Positions 1 to 11,029 of a stretch of 64,000 nt of DNA are shown one piece after another (within the stretch, counting starts at the first letter, position 1; the number at the start of each line of letters is the position of its first letter). Source of the stretch: Sinohyriopsis cumingii (taxonomy: Eukaryota; Mollusca; Bivalvia; Unionida; Unionidae); the NCBI GenBank assembly GCA_028554795.2, contig CM068828.1, forward strand, positions 17,058,630 to 17,122,629, in the 5' to 3' direction. The translations under genes and the position numbers were made by a program. The notes beneath the pieces were generated by a model, which made no database searches, was not told the origin of the DNA, and saw nothing but the letters and a program-made list of their open reading frames with translations.

Positions 1-319
1 ACTTAGTGTCAAATGTATCTATATACTATTTTGTTTACAAATGCCCTTACAATATACAGTCGTGGACAAAACATTAACGCACAATAAAGAGATACATTAC
101 AATGTAGTGGTTTACAAATTTCCTGCGTGGAATGGATGGTTTAAAGTTACTCGACAGTCTACTTGCATGATAATAGAATGAATTCTTTAGAATGAGATAA
201 AGGCTATACATTTCACAGACAATTGCTCGTCATGTAGCTGAGCAATACTATTTTTAGAAATGAGTCTAATGAATATTGAATAGGTTGCACTGAATCGATA
301 ATTGCCTATGGATTCAAAG

Positions 320-340
320 ACTTTTCTTTCCTTCTTTCAG
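320..340 (+). promoter_or_regulatory. 3' splice site before LRR copy A
   Basis: A pyrimidine-rich run (CTTTTCTTTCCTTCTTTCAG) ends in AG immediately before the ATG. The same arrangement occurs at 21810-21830 and 49090-49111; the third has changed by several T substitutions while keeping the tract. Either cis-splicing from an upstream leader exon or trans-splicing of a spliced leader would fit. Confidence 0.75.
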
Positions 341-1717
341 ATGGATATTTTTACTGGACTCATCCTTTGTCATTGTTTGATGCTGGCTATAGCGGCCAAT
401 ATCTGTCCCAATACAGGTGAATGCTCATGCACGTTCGATTTACTCGATTGCTCTGGACGATATCTGACAGACATACCACACTTTTATCATTCAGACCGTG
501 TCTTTCAAATACTTCGTCTTGATTCGAATAATATTTCTATAATCAATAATAGCCTCTTTAATGGCATTAAGGTATCCGATATTCTACTGAGTATCAATAG
601 CATCAGCAAAGTTGAAGATGGAGCCTTTATCGGAGTTGAAAGTAATATAACCGAGCTCGATCTGAGTCACAATAAACTGCTTACCATTCCTACAGCTATA
701 GGGACACTGAGTAGGATACTCAGACTTAACATAGCTTTCAATCCCATCAACGATAACTCTTTTGACAGTGGAGAAGATGTTCTACGGAAAGTTGGTAAGA
801 CTCTGATTGAATTTAGTTTCGGAGATGACGCTCTAAATGAATGGCCGCATACGCTTCGCCATCTTGTAATATTGAAGACTCTAAACGTTTTGGCTGGATC
901 TTTTAAGACTCTTCCCCCTGCAGCTTTCCATGGCTTTGAAGGAACCTTGTTGAACCTTCGCATCGAAAACACGAAGCTCATTGCTATCCCTGTCGCTTTG
1001 TCCAGACTCATCTACCTTGAGAGACTTAACTTTGATCACAACCATTACATAGGAGACGCTGGAATTCTGGTTCCCGCTTTTTCTTCGACAATCTTGAGAC
1101 ACTTAAAAGATCTCACACTAAAGGACAATTATCTTACCGTGTTTCCCAATATCCTGAAATATCTGGAAGGAGTGCGCAAACTCAGTCTGGAGGGTAACAG
1201 ACTCGATGTCATCGACGACAATTCTATTGCAGTCATTGCGTCCAGCAAAGTGGAAGACCTCAGCTTGAAAAGCTGCAGCCTAAATCGAGTGCCAGGTGCC
1301 ATTTCCCGTATGATGAATCTTACTATACTGGACCTCTCAAATAACACAATCCGTACATTTGAGAGGAACGATTTTACGAACATGAGCCGAATTACGAATC
1401 TGACTGTATCGGGAAATCCACTTATATATATTTCTCCCGATGCCTTCAGCGAGCTACACAGTTTGATTTATCTCAATCTGCAAGACACCTACCTGATGGA
1501 AATACCAACAGCAATACAAAACAGTAAAGCACTTATGGATATTATCCTTCCATCACATCTTCAAATCAGCTGCACATGTGATCTCGCGTGGCTGAGGAGC
1601 TACATGAACCATCACAATCCGAAACTGCATATCCAGGGCATGTGTGAGACCATCAATTCTAGCATTGAAGACTACCTGAAAAATTTCATCCCTCTTTGTC
1701 CAAATTATAGACCGTAA
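341..1717 (+). CDS. Secreted leucine-rich-repeat protein, copy A
   Basis: The exon encodes 458 residues. Residues 1-19 are a hydrophobic signal peptide ending in AIAA. LRRNT cysteines are C22, C28, C30 and C37. About 14 LRRs follow (for example LDLSHNKL, LDLSNNTI, LSLEGNRLDVI), then an LRRCT with C411, C413, C435 and C453 ending CPNYRP. There are about eight N-glycosylation sequons and no membrane segment, so a secreted extracellular binding protein is the best reading. The ATG at 341 directly follows a pyrimidine tract ending in AG (320-340), a strong 3' splice site, so the 5' leader must come from an upstream exon. The in-frame ATG at 308 lies before that splice site. The layout resembles secreted invertebrate LRR proteins annotated as the non-catalytic subunit of Oplophorus luciferase; that is family recall, and ligand and function are unknown. 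Confidence 0.88.
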   Translation: MDIFTGLILCHCLMLAIAANICPNTGECSCTFDLLDCSGRYLTDIPHFYHSDRVFQILRLDSNNISIINNSLFNGIKVSDILLSINSISKVEDGAFIGVESNITELDLSHNKLLTIPTAIGTLSRILRLNIAFNPINDNSFDSGEDVLRKVGKTLIEFSFGDDALNEWPHTLRHLVILKTLNVLAGSFKTLPPAAFHGFEGTLLNLRIENTKLIAIPVALSRLIYLERLNFDHNHYIGDAGILVPAFSSTILRHLKDLTLKDNYLTVFPNILKYLEGVRKLSLEGNRLDVIDDNSIAVIASSKVEDLSLKSCSLNRVPGAISRMMNLTILDLSNNTIRTFERNDFTNMSRITNLTVSGNPLIYISPDAFSELHSLIYLNLQDTYLMEIPTAIQNSKALMDIILPSHLQISCTCDLAWLRSYMNHHNPKLHIQGMCETINSSIEDYLKNFIPLCPNYRP

Positions 1718-2807
1718 AATACTAAGACGTTTGATCTTGATTGTGCTATAGATGACATAAACCTTTATTGATTTTCGCTGCATTTCCGCATTAAATGGAA
1801 ACACAGGATCTTTATTCCGTTGTCTTCGAGTATGAGATCTCTAAACCTCTTTCTAAGAACTCGCCAATCATTATATAACTAATGCTTAGTCGAAACCTTC
1901 AACAGTTCCATTTAATTATCTTTGATATTTAAATAGTTTTGGATGATGTACTTTTGTTATCTTCTTTGCTAGGCGAGTACGCGTAACATAATAATATTTA
2001 TACATATATATCAGCATGTATTTTTAGCAAACTAACTGATATTACTGGTAATAGAATATTTGCCAGTTTGATGCAATTATGAATCATAGGCTTGGGGTTA
2101 GAGGAACACGGAAGTAAATCGCTAATGGCGTTATCAATCGTATTAGACCCGACGTTAGGATTGTGTGAAAGTCTCGGTCATGTAAAGGATAGATTCAATG
2201 CGCCAGGGATCTCTACCTCCGTATAGTGCGAGTCACTTAAAGTTTGTTAAAAGAATACAACTACAAATTTCTGCTATCATTAATGATTAAAGTGATTGAA
2301 ACGTCTCACTGAACATCACTTTGTAAAAAGATACCGATGCTGGACACGTGTTTCAATCATCGAACGAAACTGTCAGGGTGTAATACTATATAAGATTTCA
2401 CCTTGTCATAACAAAGATGTAGTACAAAACAGGGAAGGCCCATGAGAAACGAGCACATCAACTGCTGTGTGTTTATTGCCAGACATTTTGTATACATTGG
2501 CTACGTAATTCTCCATGCAATATATGAGTTTCCGAAACTAATAGCATTAGTAATGTGAAGCGTCATACATATATGTTACGTATAAGGCCTACGCGAACAT
2601 TTTATTTGCGTAACGAAAATATAATTTTTCATGAATTTATATGATGAAACAAAAATAGTCTCGTCACTTTATGCTTAATTTGGTCTGAATTTGTATTTTC
2701 TATGGAGGTTCTCATGCGGGGGAAATCACGAAAAAAAAAAAAAGAAGCTATGGTAATTCAGCTCGATACCTATTCTAGTCATTATACGGACAACTCTGTA
2801 GAAGAAG
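1718..2807. other. 3' flank of LRR copy A, no gene seen
   Basis: This stretch is collinear with 23202-24300 and with 50492-51300 plus 52563-52860. It holds the ATTAAA signal near its start. No coding exon, RNA gene or transposon is recognisable. Confidence 0.6.
1790..1795 (+). terminator. Polyadenylation signal ATTAAA, LRR copy A
   Basis: The hexamer lies 73 bases after the stop codon in a conserved 3' flank and is kept in all three copies. Confidence 0.5.
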
Positions 2808-2821
2808 TACACGGCTAAAAG

Positions 2822-3205
2822 ATTACATGCATGGAGTTACACACTCCGTCACCAGCACACTTGGCTACCAGTCACACTGGTCAATCAGTAGGCCAGTTTG
2901 GTCATTCTAGCAATCAGCGCCCACGAATCTCGGTCAGGAACACCCGATCACCTGGTACTCGACCAGCAACACTGTTTACTCAGCTGTATGGCTGCTATGG
3001 TTCAGCTTCACAGCCGTTATGGTCACCTTCTTTGGCTAGCTCTGCAGCTGGATCACTCCGATAACTCTGTTCACACTAATCATTCTGATCACTCTGGTCA
3101 CTGATCACTCTGGTCACTCTGATCACTTCAATCACCTTGATAGCTGCGACTCCGATCACTCTGGTCCCTCTGGTCAGCTAAACAGCTGCGACACCGATCA
3201 ATCTT
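2822..3205. repeat. Degenerate GGTCA/TGATCA-rich minisatellite (unit A)
   Basis: The clearest part, 3050-3200, repeats a ~15-bp unit of the type GATCACTCTGGTCAC. The preceding 200 bases look like older, decayed units. It aligns with 28535-28900 in unit B. Confidence 0.65.
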
Positions 3206-4220
3206 GGCAGCGGAAAATACATATAACACAGTGTACTATGCATGCCAAGGGCATATACGATAAAAAAAAATAATGACGTTATATACGGTAAGCTACTCAG
3301 ATTACATTATAGGCAAAATAATTACAAAACAATTTACAAGTTGAGGAGTGAACCTAACCGTGCCCGACAAGAATCCTTCGGTACTAAACGTTTCTTAAAA
3401 ATGCTAATATAAATCTCTTGCTAAGTCACAAACAAGAATAAAAAATATTTGTATGATACTACGTGAGCCGAATCTACATAGAAAATATACAAATATAAAC
3501 ATGGTGGTGTAATAGTTATAACTGATACACAAGAATTTAATAACTCACATACCTCTACAGCTTAAGATGTGCAAGTCCTTAAAGTATCTGTTGACATCTC
3601 TCATTTCTTGCCAGCACAAAGCTGGTTTCAAGTCAAGAGATGACACCCTGGTTTTCCAAATACGTGTGTTTTGCATGGTTTCCCTGCCCCCCATAATATG
3701 TGTTCAGTGTTGGTGTAAAAAAAATGTAATAGTTCTAAATAAGTAATTTTGTTAGGGTTCATCTTGGCTCTGTTCCATCAATATCTTTTAGTTATCCCTC
3801 CTTTTTGGTACTGGTCTGTACTTACACCCCATGGAGCTCATACATTCCTTAAACCAAGGTTCAAGAAGCTAGAATGTAATACTCTTGACTAATATACCGG
3901 TGGAGTTTCTGGTCGGGAGGACTCCTAGCTCTCAACCACTCCCTAAAACCAATCAGAATAGGATTATCCGTGGACATAGTCCTCGTGGACAATCCTCTTA
4001 GAGGTTCGGGGGGAGGGAGGGGCAGTTACCATTCCTAGACCCCGTTTCTTGCCGTTACGTGGTGTTGTAGTTTTGTTTCATCAGTTATACTTCATGAGAA
4101 ATACTAAGTTTAGCATTCCTGTATATATTTAATCCATAGTCATGAATCAAAGTCCATATTCGTTCCTGTTTTGTTGCCATGGTATTGTACATTTGTTTCA
4201 TGGGTTATACTTCCTTAGAA
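3206..4220. other. Intergenic block (unit A), no gene seen
   Basis: The stretch is collinear with 28906-30640 of unit B apart from indels and a SINE/microsatellite insertion in B. No credible coding sequence was found. Confidence 0.5.
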
Positions 4221-4228
4221 ATACCAGC

Positions 4229-4480
4229 TGATTCACTCTCGCCTCGTGGTCGGGCTTATACACGCAATTTCCTCCCTTGCTTCTTTACGACATTACTCCT
4301 GTTCAAGTGAACAACAGAGTGAATCAGACCGCACACTGACAAGACGTTCCGTAATGTAAAGATTTTGACCTAAGGTAAGGTATTTATACACAGACGATGC
4401 CGCAATACATCGTCTGTGCGTTGGAAGTATTCGGTTCTTCGCATCGAAAGCACTTCGCACGTGCGGCATAGGATGAACCG
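4229..4480. other. Cluster of inverted repeats, possible structured RNA or element (unit A)
   Basis: Several inverted repeats follow one another. TGATTCACTCT (4229-4239) pairs with AGAGTGAATCA (4316-4326). GTTCAAGTGAAC (4301-4312) is almost palindromic. CACAGACGATG (4389-4399) pairs perfectly with 4408-4418 around an 8-base loop. TTCGGTTC and GAACCGAA flank 4430-4478. The cluster recurs in units B and C, where one stem base pair has changed on both sides. On the minus strand TATAAATA (about 4381-4388) overlaps the hairpin foot. No known RNA family is recognised. Confidence 0.4.
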
Positions 4481-5560
4481 AACTCACTATTTCGAAATCT
4501 TTGTAGAATGTACATAAATAACCCTCGGGTATCGTTGTACACACAAAAAAATGAAACCCAAGTGCATGTATTTAATAAATAAAAGGATTTATACAATTCC
4601 GTGACAAATATATAAAAAGTTTGATATCAAATTTTGTAAAATCAAATAAATTGGGTAGCATGAACATTAATGTCAGTATGTTAAATAGATTTTTGGTACT
4701 TAGCTGACACAGCAATATTTCGATTTTGCAGATATACTTTCAGAGAAATAACACTGCTGTCTGAATATTCAGTGCATAGCCAAAAAGATCAGGCATTTAA
4801 TCCAACAAAAAACAATATGGACCGACACGCAGTTCACCATATATTGTATGAACTTGAATGTTCCTTCTGAATATTACTAGATATATATTAATAAAAAATA
4901 TTGTATGATCATAGGACATGTAGAGCATAACACAATATATCTAGAATTTGAAGAACTGACATCATTACTTATTTGAAGTGACTAGAATGAGTTATAAATC
5001 CCTATCAACACGACAACGATTCCCCAGACTTATAGATACTGACCTTGCCTCAGCTAAGAGATACAATGACCCAATCATTGTTTCAATAATACTCTATGCA
5101 AACGGCAAGTAAATATACTTGCACATATAAAAATATAAAATACAAGGAACATATTGAGTCCTGGTACATTAACAATAATATTCATCTCATACTAATTTCG
5201 TGCACGTAAACAAAATATATGGCTACTTTAAATATATGTTGCGATCCAGCTAGGGTATTATAAATAATACTGCAGTAGATGTGCATTAACAAAATACGAG
5301 AGTCCAGGCAGCCAAGTGGACACCCTAAATGCATATCACAGCTAAACATTCATTAGAATTTTTTCTTAAAAAGTTTCACGAATCAAGTTAATAAATATAT
5401 TCAGCATAAAGACTTTAATTTCTGTTAAATAAAATAGGCATAGACCTGGTAAGTTCAATTCCCATTTAACAAGTTGATTCATTATTCGGAATTTTACGAT
5501 CGACATACGAGTCACTGTTCTTTGTGTTGTCCCTTCTACTCATCTGCTTCAATAATTTTC

Positions 5561-5698
5561 CGCCTTTCATCTTTCCTTCTTTCGTTTGTTTCCGCCTCTT
5601 CCTACTTTCTCCTTTATTCCTCCCTCCTTGGACTTCTTCTTAAATCCTCCTTTCCTTTCTCTTTACTTCCTCTCCCGACTTCTTCCTCCTTCGTCTAC
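5561..5698 (+). repeat. Polypyrimidine tract (unit A)
   Basis: About 140 bases are almost pure C/T on the plus strand, with no simple repeat unit. The tract is kept in units B (31618-31735) and C (58540-58678), each time about 0.3-0.6 kb before the P2X7-like pseudogene. Confidence 0.7.
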
Positions 5699-5996
5699 TA
5701 TTGTGCCGCCTTATCCGTGCAGCCAAGAAAGAATACAACAAGGGATATACTTTCTTTCATTCCTACCCAATCTTTAAAGTTATAATACACACTATATATC
5801 AGAATGTTCATTCATTTGCTAAATAACTCAAAAATGTGCATTAAAAATGCATAATTTAACTTATGAAGAACATAATCAAGATAATTTGTGCATCTATCGA
5901 TCTTTTACGGCAAACGCTCCGGAAATATTTTTTATGCTTCCGATCATGTAAGGATTTCGGAGGTGACATGCCTCAAGTTTAGCGTAAATGGTGACG

Positions 5997-7208
5997 ATGA
6001 CTGAATCGAGTGATGATTGCAGCGAATTTACGGCAAATTTGTCGTGCTCATTTTCGTGTGAGGAAAGTGAACTCCTAGTAGATGGCGAACGTAATGCATC
6101 TTAACAAGATTCTGCTCGATGAGGTTAGACAGTACGAATTTCAGCCCGAACGAGATGAGAACGTCGACAAGGACGAAGGGCCTAAAGAGAAAATAGGGTA
6201 TAATGAGGCTAAACAGCGCTTGGGCTTTTCATTCTGGTAATTACTATTATTATTATGATAATTGTTATTATTATTTCATTAACGTTATTTCAATTTCATA
6301 ATGAAAATAGAAGGACAAGAATTTGGGGAAACTTAGAGGTCTTCAGAGCAGAGTTTCATGCGGGCTTGGTTCGTCAGTAACTAATTGTGTTAAAAGTTAC
6401 CCACTTAAAAATCAGACTGTGACAGGTGTAGAAATAAATACTTTATTAACTTTATACCTCAGATTTGTTCTTTTCAACCGTGATGAATGCATAAAACAAA
6501 TTTCCTTTGGGTGTGATTGTTTACTATCCTCCACACATTGTAAAACTGAAGAATTTTTATAACGAAAATGTTATCAGAGACTTAGTGCATCCAGACGTTT
6601 CTCAAGCATGAATTTTCTACGTTCGTCTAGGTGTACAATGGCAGAAGAAGTATACAGATTTATGGGGAAACGAATCATTTTCTCCACAAAAAATTACATA
6701 AAAATATAAATTGCTGATTAAATGTTCATTGTTGTGGTACAAAAAGTAGAACAAAAGTCTAACCATACATCACATATACATATATTTCATACTTTAACAT
6801 GCAAGTTCTTCTCATACATTTTACACACAAGTTTGCTCTCTAACACAATAATGAATGATGGAGTGTATGTACTATGTACATTGGTGTGATGGTGAAAATT
6901 GCAGCAGTAAAGAAATAGTCGATAAGTGTACATACTGTCAAGAGATCAAGACGATGTTGGATCTGTCTGATGAGCTCAAGGTGTATTGTCTCATTTATAA
7001 TCATCATATATTTCAGGCAGTTTGTTTGGATGATTATGTCTTGGAAGCAGTGTACTGTGCCTACAGACACCAATTTGTGCATTGCCGTGAAATTCTGTCC
7101 GAGTACATGAACATTTGTAGGCAAAATATTCTTAAAATTATTATGGTGCCAATATCAGGGTCCGTTTTTGGAAAAATGATTGCTTTATACACGCAACATT
7201 ATGTTTAA
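5997..7208 (+). pseudogene. P2X7-like zinc-binding domain gene, decayed, copy A
   Basis: Two exon-like parts are visible. The first (5997-6236) reads an acidic serine-rich start (MTESSDDC) and, after a stop and frame change near 6105, a segment with EVRQYEFQPERDE and KQRLGFSFW. It ends at a 5' splice site, CTG|GTAATT. The second (about 6855-7208) reads WCDGENC, then CTYCQE, then FQAVCLDDYVLEAVYCAYR. This spacing of cysteines followed by a FQAVCLD-type motif matches the C-terminal zinc-binding domain of P2X7-like proteins, which is widespread in invertebrate genomes, often multicopy and probably carried by mobile elements. The shared frameshift in all units argues for a gene already dead before duplication. 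The intron (6237 to about 6850) contains nothing else recognisable. Confidence 0.55.
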
Positions 7209-7969
7209 AATTTGTTTTCATAAAAACCCTCTTTTATTGACAAAATTTGCCACTTTACTTGAGCGTAGAATTTTCACCCAAACGTTTCATTTTCATAACA
7301 GATCCTGCTAAAATAATTTGTCCATTATCTTGGAAATTCTCATAAAAACAGCTTTACTCCTATATAATTTTATTTCTTGAACAGATTCTATACTATGACA
7401 TTAAAAATATAGTGCTGCTGTTCATGTTAACTTTTGATTCATTTATCTCCCTATCACTGGTTGTAGTAAAATCTAATTTTATGCTAGTGGACATGACTCT
7501 GAAAACATGTAATAAGCAACAGAAAACCGGAATACAGGAAATAAGATCACTTTATTCAAGTTTTAACATTTGCTGTAAATTCTATTTTCAGTCAAAATGG
7601 ATACATGGCTGTATAGAGGTGGCAAACACTATCTATCAACTGACTCGAGGTTCCTAACCATTTCCTCCAGCGTTGCTATCAATTGGTTGACAGAGTCTGA
7701 AAACAAAATTGTTACCTCAGTAATTCAAGAAACTGACCTATATCATCCACTGCCTATATTCACACTGACAATTTACCAAAGAGAATTAATATAATTGGAA
7801 ACAAGACTTACACCAAACAATTTTGCTTACTTTTACAACTAAAGGTTGATCATAAAGTTTGACATATAAGCAACACATTGTAGTTTTCGCAAACAATTAC
7901 CTAACTTAATTATTGACTCATATGATAATCAAATTTGTGAGGCCTTAGGAATCCATATCAACTATGAAG
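7209..7969. other. Intergenic block (unit A), no gene seen
   Basis: AT-rich sequence collinear with B up to the 1.1-kb gap near 7800. No supported feature. Confidence 0.5.
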
Positions 7970-8122
7970 CTATACAAACCATGTAAATAAACATGGGGAA
8001 TGAGCGAAAAGTTCACTGTGACATCCAAATGCACCACAGGATATGTCACACCATCTACTGTCTTCTGTTTTCTCTAATACATTATCTTCCGGGAGCTGGT
8101 TCTCAAGAATCTCATTCAGTAC
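7970..8122 (-). pseudogene. Possible minus-strand exon remnant
   Basis: On the minus strand TTTTTGTTAG, a possible 3' splice site, is followed by an open frame of about 50 codons starting VLNEILENQLPEDNVLEK and containing WCDISCGAFGC, ending at a stop at 7970. The unit B counterpart (35,210-35,345) has an internal stop, and the unit C counterpart (60,345-60,470) has two small deletions that change the frame. I do not recognise the family. Confidence 0.25.
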
Positions 8123-8785
8123 CTAACAAAAAGAAATATATTTAGAAGATAAAAGCTTTACACTGACAGCATTAAAGTATTTTAAAAAGTTCCTTTTAAC
8201 TGTGGTTCTACACATATTTTAAATAATAATACTGTATTCTCTACACTGACGGACATTAGTATTTACACTCACAATCAGTGGGTTGGATTCTGGTCAGGAC
8301 CGTCATACATTGACAAAGTGGTATATATTCTGGTAAAAAATGCCATTTACTCCCAGTGTCGCAACACGATGGATGAATTAGCTTTTACAATTAAACATAA
8401 TCAATACATCAAGTATTCACAACATTTTGTTTTTTTTTTCCAGAAAAATTGTTTTGTTATTATTAGTATTGTTAAAGAAGCATGAAAAAAATCTGGGCAT
8501 GCGCATGAAATTTTTTTCACTATTATTATTATCGAACGTGCATGAACTAAGCATGGGCATGCACATACATTTTTTTACTATGGTGGGGGGCAACTAATAA
8601 TCGGGGAGTGGGCAAAACCACAATCCAAGGGACACACGCACACACACACCCACACACACGCTCATCATGGTAAATCAAGACTAAATTTTGGGGGTAGAGT
8701 TGGGGCTATTAGGATTTGTAAACACTCTCAAACTAAAATGGTCCTCTCCGATCGATCGTTGTTTGCTAGGTATATTTGTGGCGAG
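8123..8785. other. Intergenic block with short microsatellites (unit A)
   Basis: Contains a short CA-rich run near 8635-8660. Paralogous to about 35,345-35,985 with several percent divergence. Confidence 0.5.
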
Positions 8786-10080
8786 GAGTAGGGGCTAACA
8801 ACCAATAATATAGCAAGATAAAGATGTACATATATTAACCCTCGCTAGCTCTCGCTTCTGTAAAAGCTACTCTCGGTTTATATGTTGTTAGCCCTGTATA
8901 AAGGGTTGTTTCGAGATTAGAGGTTTAATGTCATTGTTAACTTCGTTTGTTTACTCCTGATCCCTGATTGTCTTAAAGTTTGTTTCGATATCAGCCTGTA
9001 AAACACTCAAACGCACAATTATTGTAGATTACAGCAATTGATATAATCTAATTAGCTCTGCCTTTTCTTTGCTTTAGATGTCGGTATGTAGGACATTTAT
9101 TATCAATTATTAATTTAATTAATCAACCTAATAAATGCAGTAGAAATTAAACCTGAGTGCAAAAGCAAGGAACTGAATATAAGCTTTTATAGAGACTGGT
9201 ACAAGATCACTCAATAAGTAATCCGATTTCCTAATTACAAATAAGCAAAATTAAGTTCCCAAGAATATATCCATTATTGAACGCTACAACAAAATTTGAT
9301 CCCCACGAAAATAAAGTCATTCACAGTAACGGTTAAAATCAAATAGACTTTCAGCTAATAGCTTGACTCGATTGTGTCAACCAGAGGTGAGCATAATGTT
9401 TTCGCCAAGGCGTTGGCAACAGTGGTAGTAGTCTCTTTGAACTTCAAGTGGTTGGAGGACGACTGGACTACACGATGGCCTTTTTATGTGCTCTATTTGT
9501 CTCTACTACCAAAAGAAGCCGCTTCTTTAGCAAGCTGTATAATAAAAACTACAAAAACACTCCTCGCTATCTTAAAGCTTTTATAGTAAAATCTAAATAA
9601 TTCAAATTATCTGAGATTGAAATGTTACAAGGACACAAGTGCACACCGCATTGCCAACAGACGGTGATGAATGGCGGCTGTGTGAATCATTCAGTGCAAC
9701 TGTCAATATTTAAGTAAAAGACTCCATCTTCTCATCACGAAAACATTGTGAGAAATAGATTCTACGAGAAAGCTGGCAAGCATCTGTTATATATGCAATG
9801 TCTTTTATAAAATTGTATTTGTCTTCATACAGTGAAGGAATAAATGCAAACATCAATCAGTTCAAATAAACATGAAGAGAATGTTTGTATTACTTTTTAT
9901 ATAATGTCTTGTCTTCTCCGCGTCTTCTACATTCTATACAATTATTATCTCTCAAAGCATCCACTTACTCAATAATACTGCTACCTGTGTATTCTGTTTC
10001 AGTCGTCACATTAGAAGAGGAGGTTACCTTTCGTCTGCTCAAAACTGTTCAACGATTACTTATATCCTATCTATTCAAGA
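8786..10080. other. Unusually conserved non-coding block (unit A)
   Basis: The stretch 8786-9261 is identical base for base to 35986-36461 in unit B. The remainder to about 10,080 is only slightly different. Sequence just before 8786 is clearly more divergent. A 70-codon open frame at 9374-9586 is present in both copies, but since the DNA itself is nearly identical this gives no evidence of coding. No domain is recognised. Confidence 0.7.
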
Positions 10081-10136
10081 AGTAAGTATCTCCTAATTTT
10101 TTTCAAGTTTGACTATGGCATATTATATATATACAC

Positions 10137-10465
<329 letters not shown>

Positions 10466-10805
10466 AATTAATGGCTCAAACTGAAAACAGTTTACCAATG
10501 TTTTGTGGGAAATATTGTTAAAATTAATAACAGCATGTACAAAACAATCACTTAACACAAAATCTACGAAAAAGTCTGGACTCATATTTACAGAAAGATA
10601 TATAATTTAGAGTTCTGCAGAGAAAATGACGAGCTGGATCTTGCGCCTATCACATAACGAACCAGGCAGTATGTTTTGACCTTATTCTAAATTGTGAACA
10701 AAGGGCGGAGACAAAGCGTGGCGAGAGATCGAAGCCAGAAATTAATCTCGATTGAATGATGCAAGTAAGTTTGGTAATTGTGTGTCAGGATAATTGATAA
10801 GAACT

Positions 10806-10925
10806 ATAATAATAATAATAATAATAATAATGATAATAATATAACATTAATAATAATAATAATAATATAACATTAATAATAATAATAATAATAACATTAA
10901 TAATAGTAAAAATAATAATAATAGA
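10806..10925. repeat. AAT trinucleotide microsatellite
   Basis: Interrupted AAT repeats with recurring ATAACATT interruptions. The unit B counterpart at 37747-37767 is short. Confidence 0.9.
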
Positions 10926-11029
10926 ACAAATGAATCATAAAAATGTAATTATTTTGGTAGATATTTAGCGCAAACTTTGCGTCGGGTGAAGAACTGAAGA
11001 CTGGCTGAAAATTTGTCAAGGTTGCAACG

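Noticed and set aside
302-340. Extending the LRR coding region upstream to an in-frame TTG (302) or ATG (308)
   Set aside because: The extra codons coincide with a pyrimidine tract ending in AG directly before ATG 341, and the signal peptide starts properly at 341. The tract changes in copy C as a splice site would.
667-1383. Open frames on the minus strand inside LRR copy A (and equivalents at 22154-22870 and 49697-50160)
   Set aside because: They are antisense shadows of the LRR gene, repeated only because the gene is duplicated, with no domain content.
4293-4544. Minus-strand open frame over the inverted-repeat cluster, also open in unit C (57223-57537)
   Set aside because: The unit B copy has stop codons in this frame, and the peptides match no family I know. 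Inverted repeats explain the conservation better.
9374-9586. 70-codon frame conserved in units A and B (36573-36785)
   Set aside because: The DNA around it is nearly identical between the units, so an open frame in both says nothing about coding. No start context or domain supports it.
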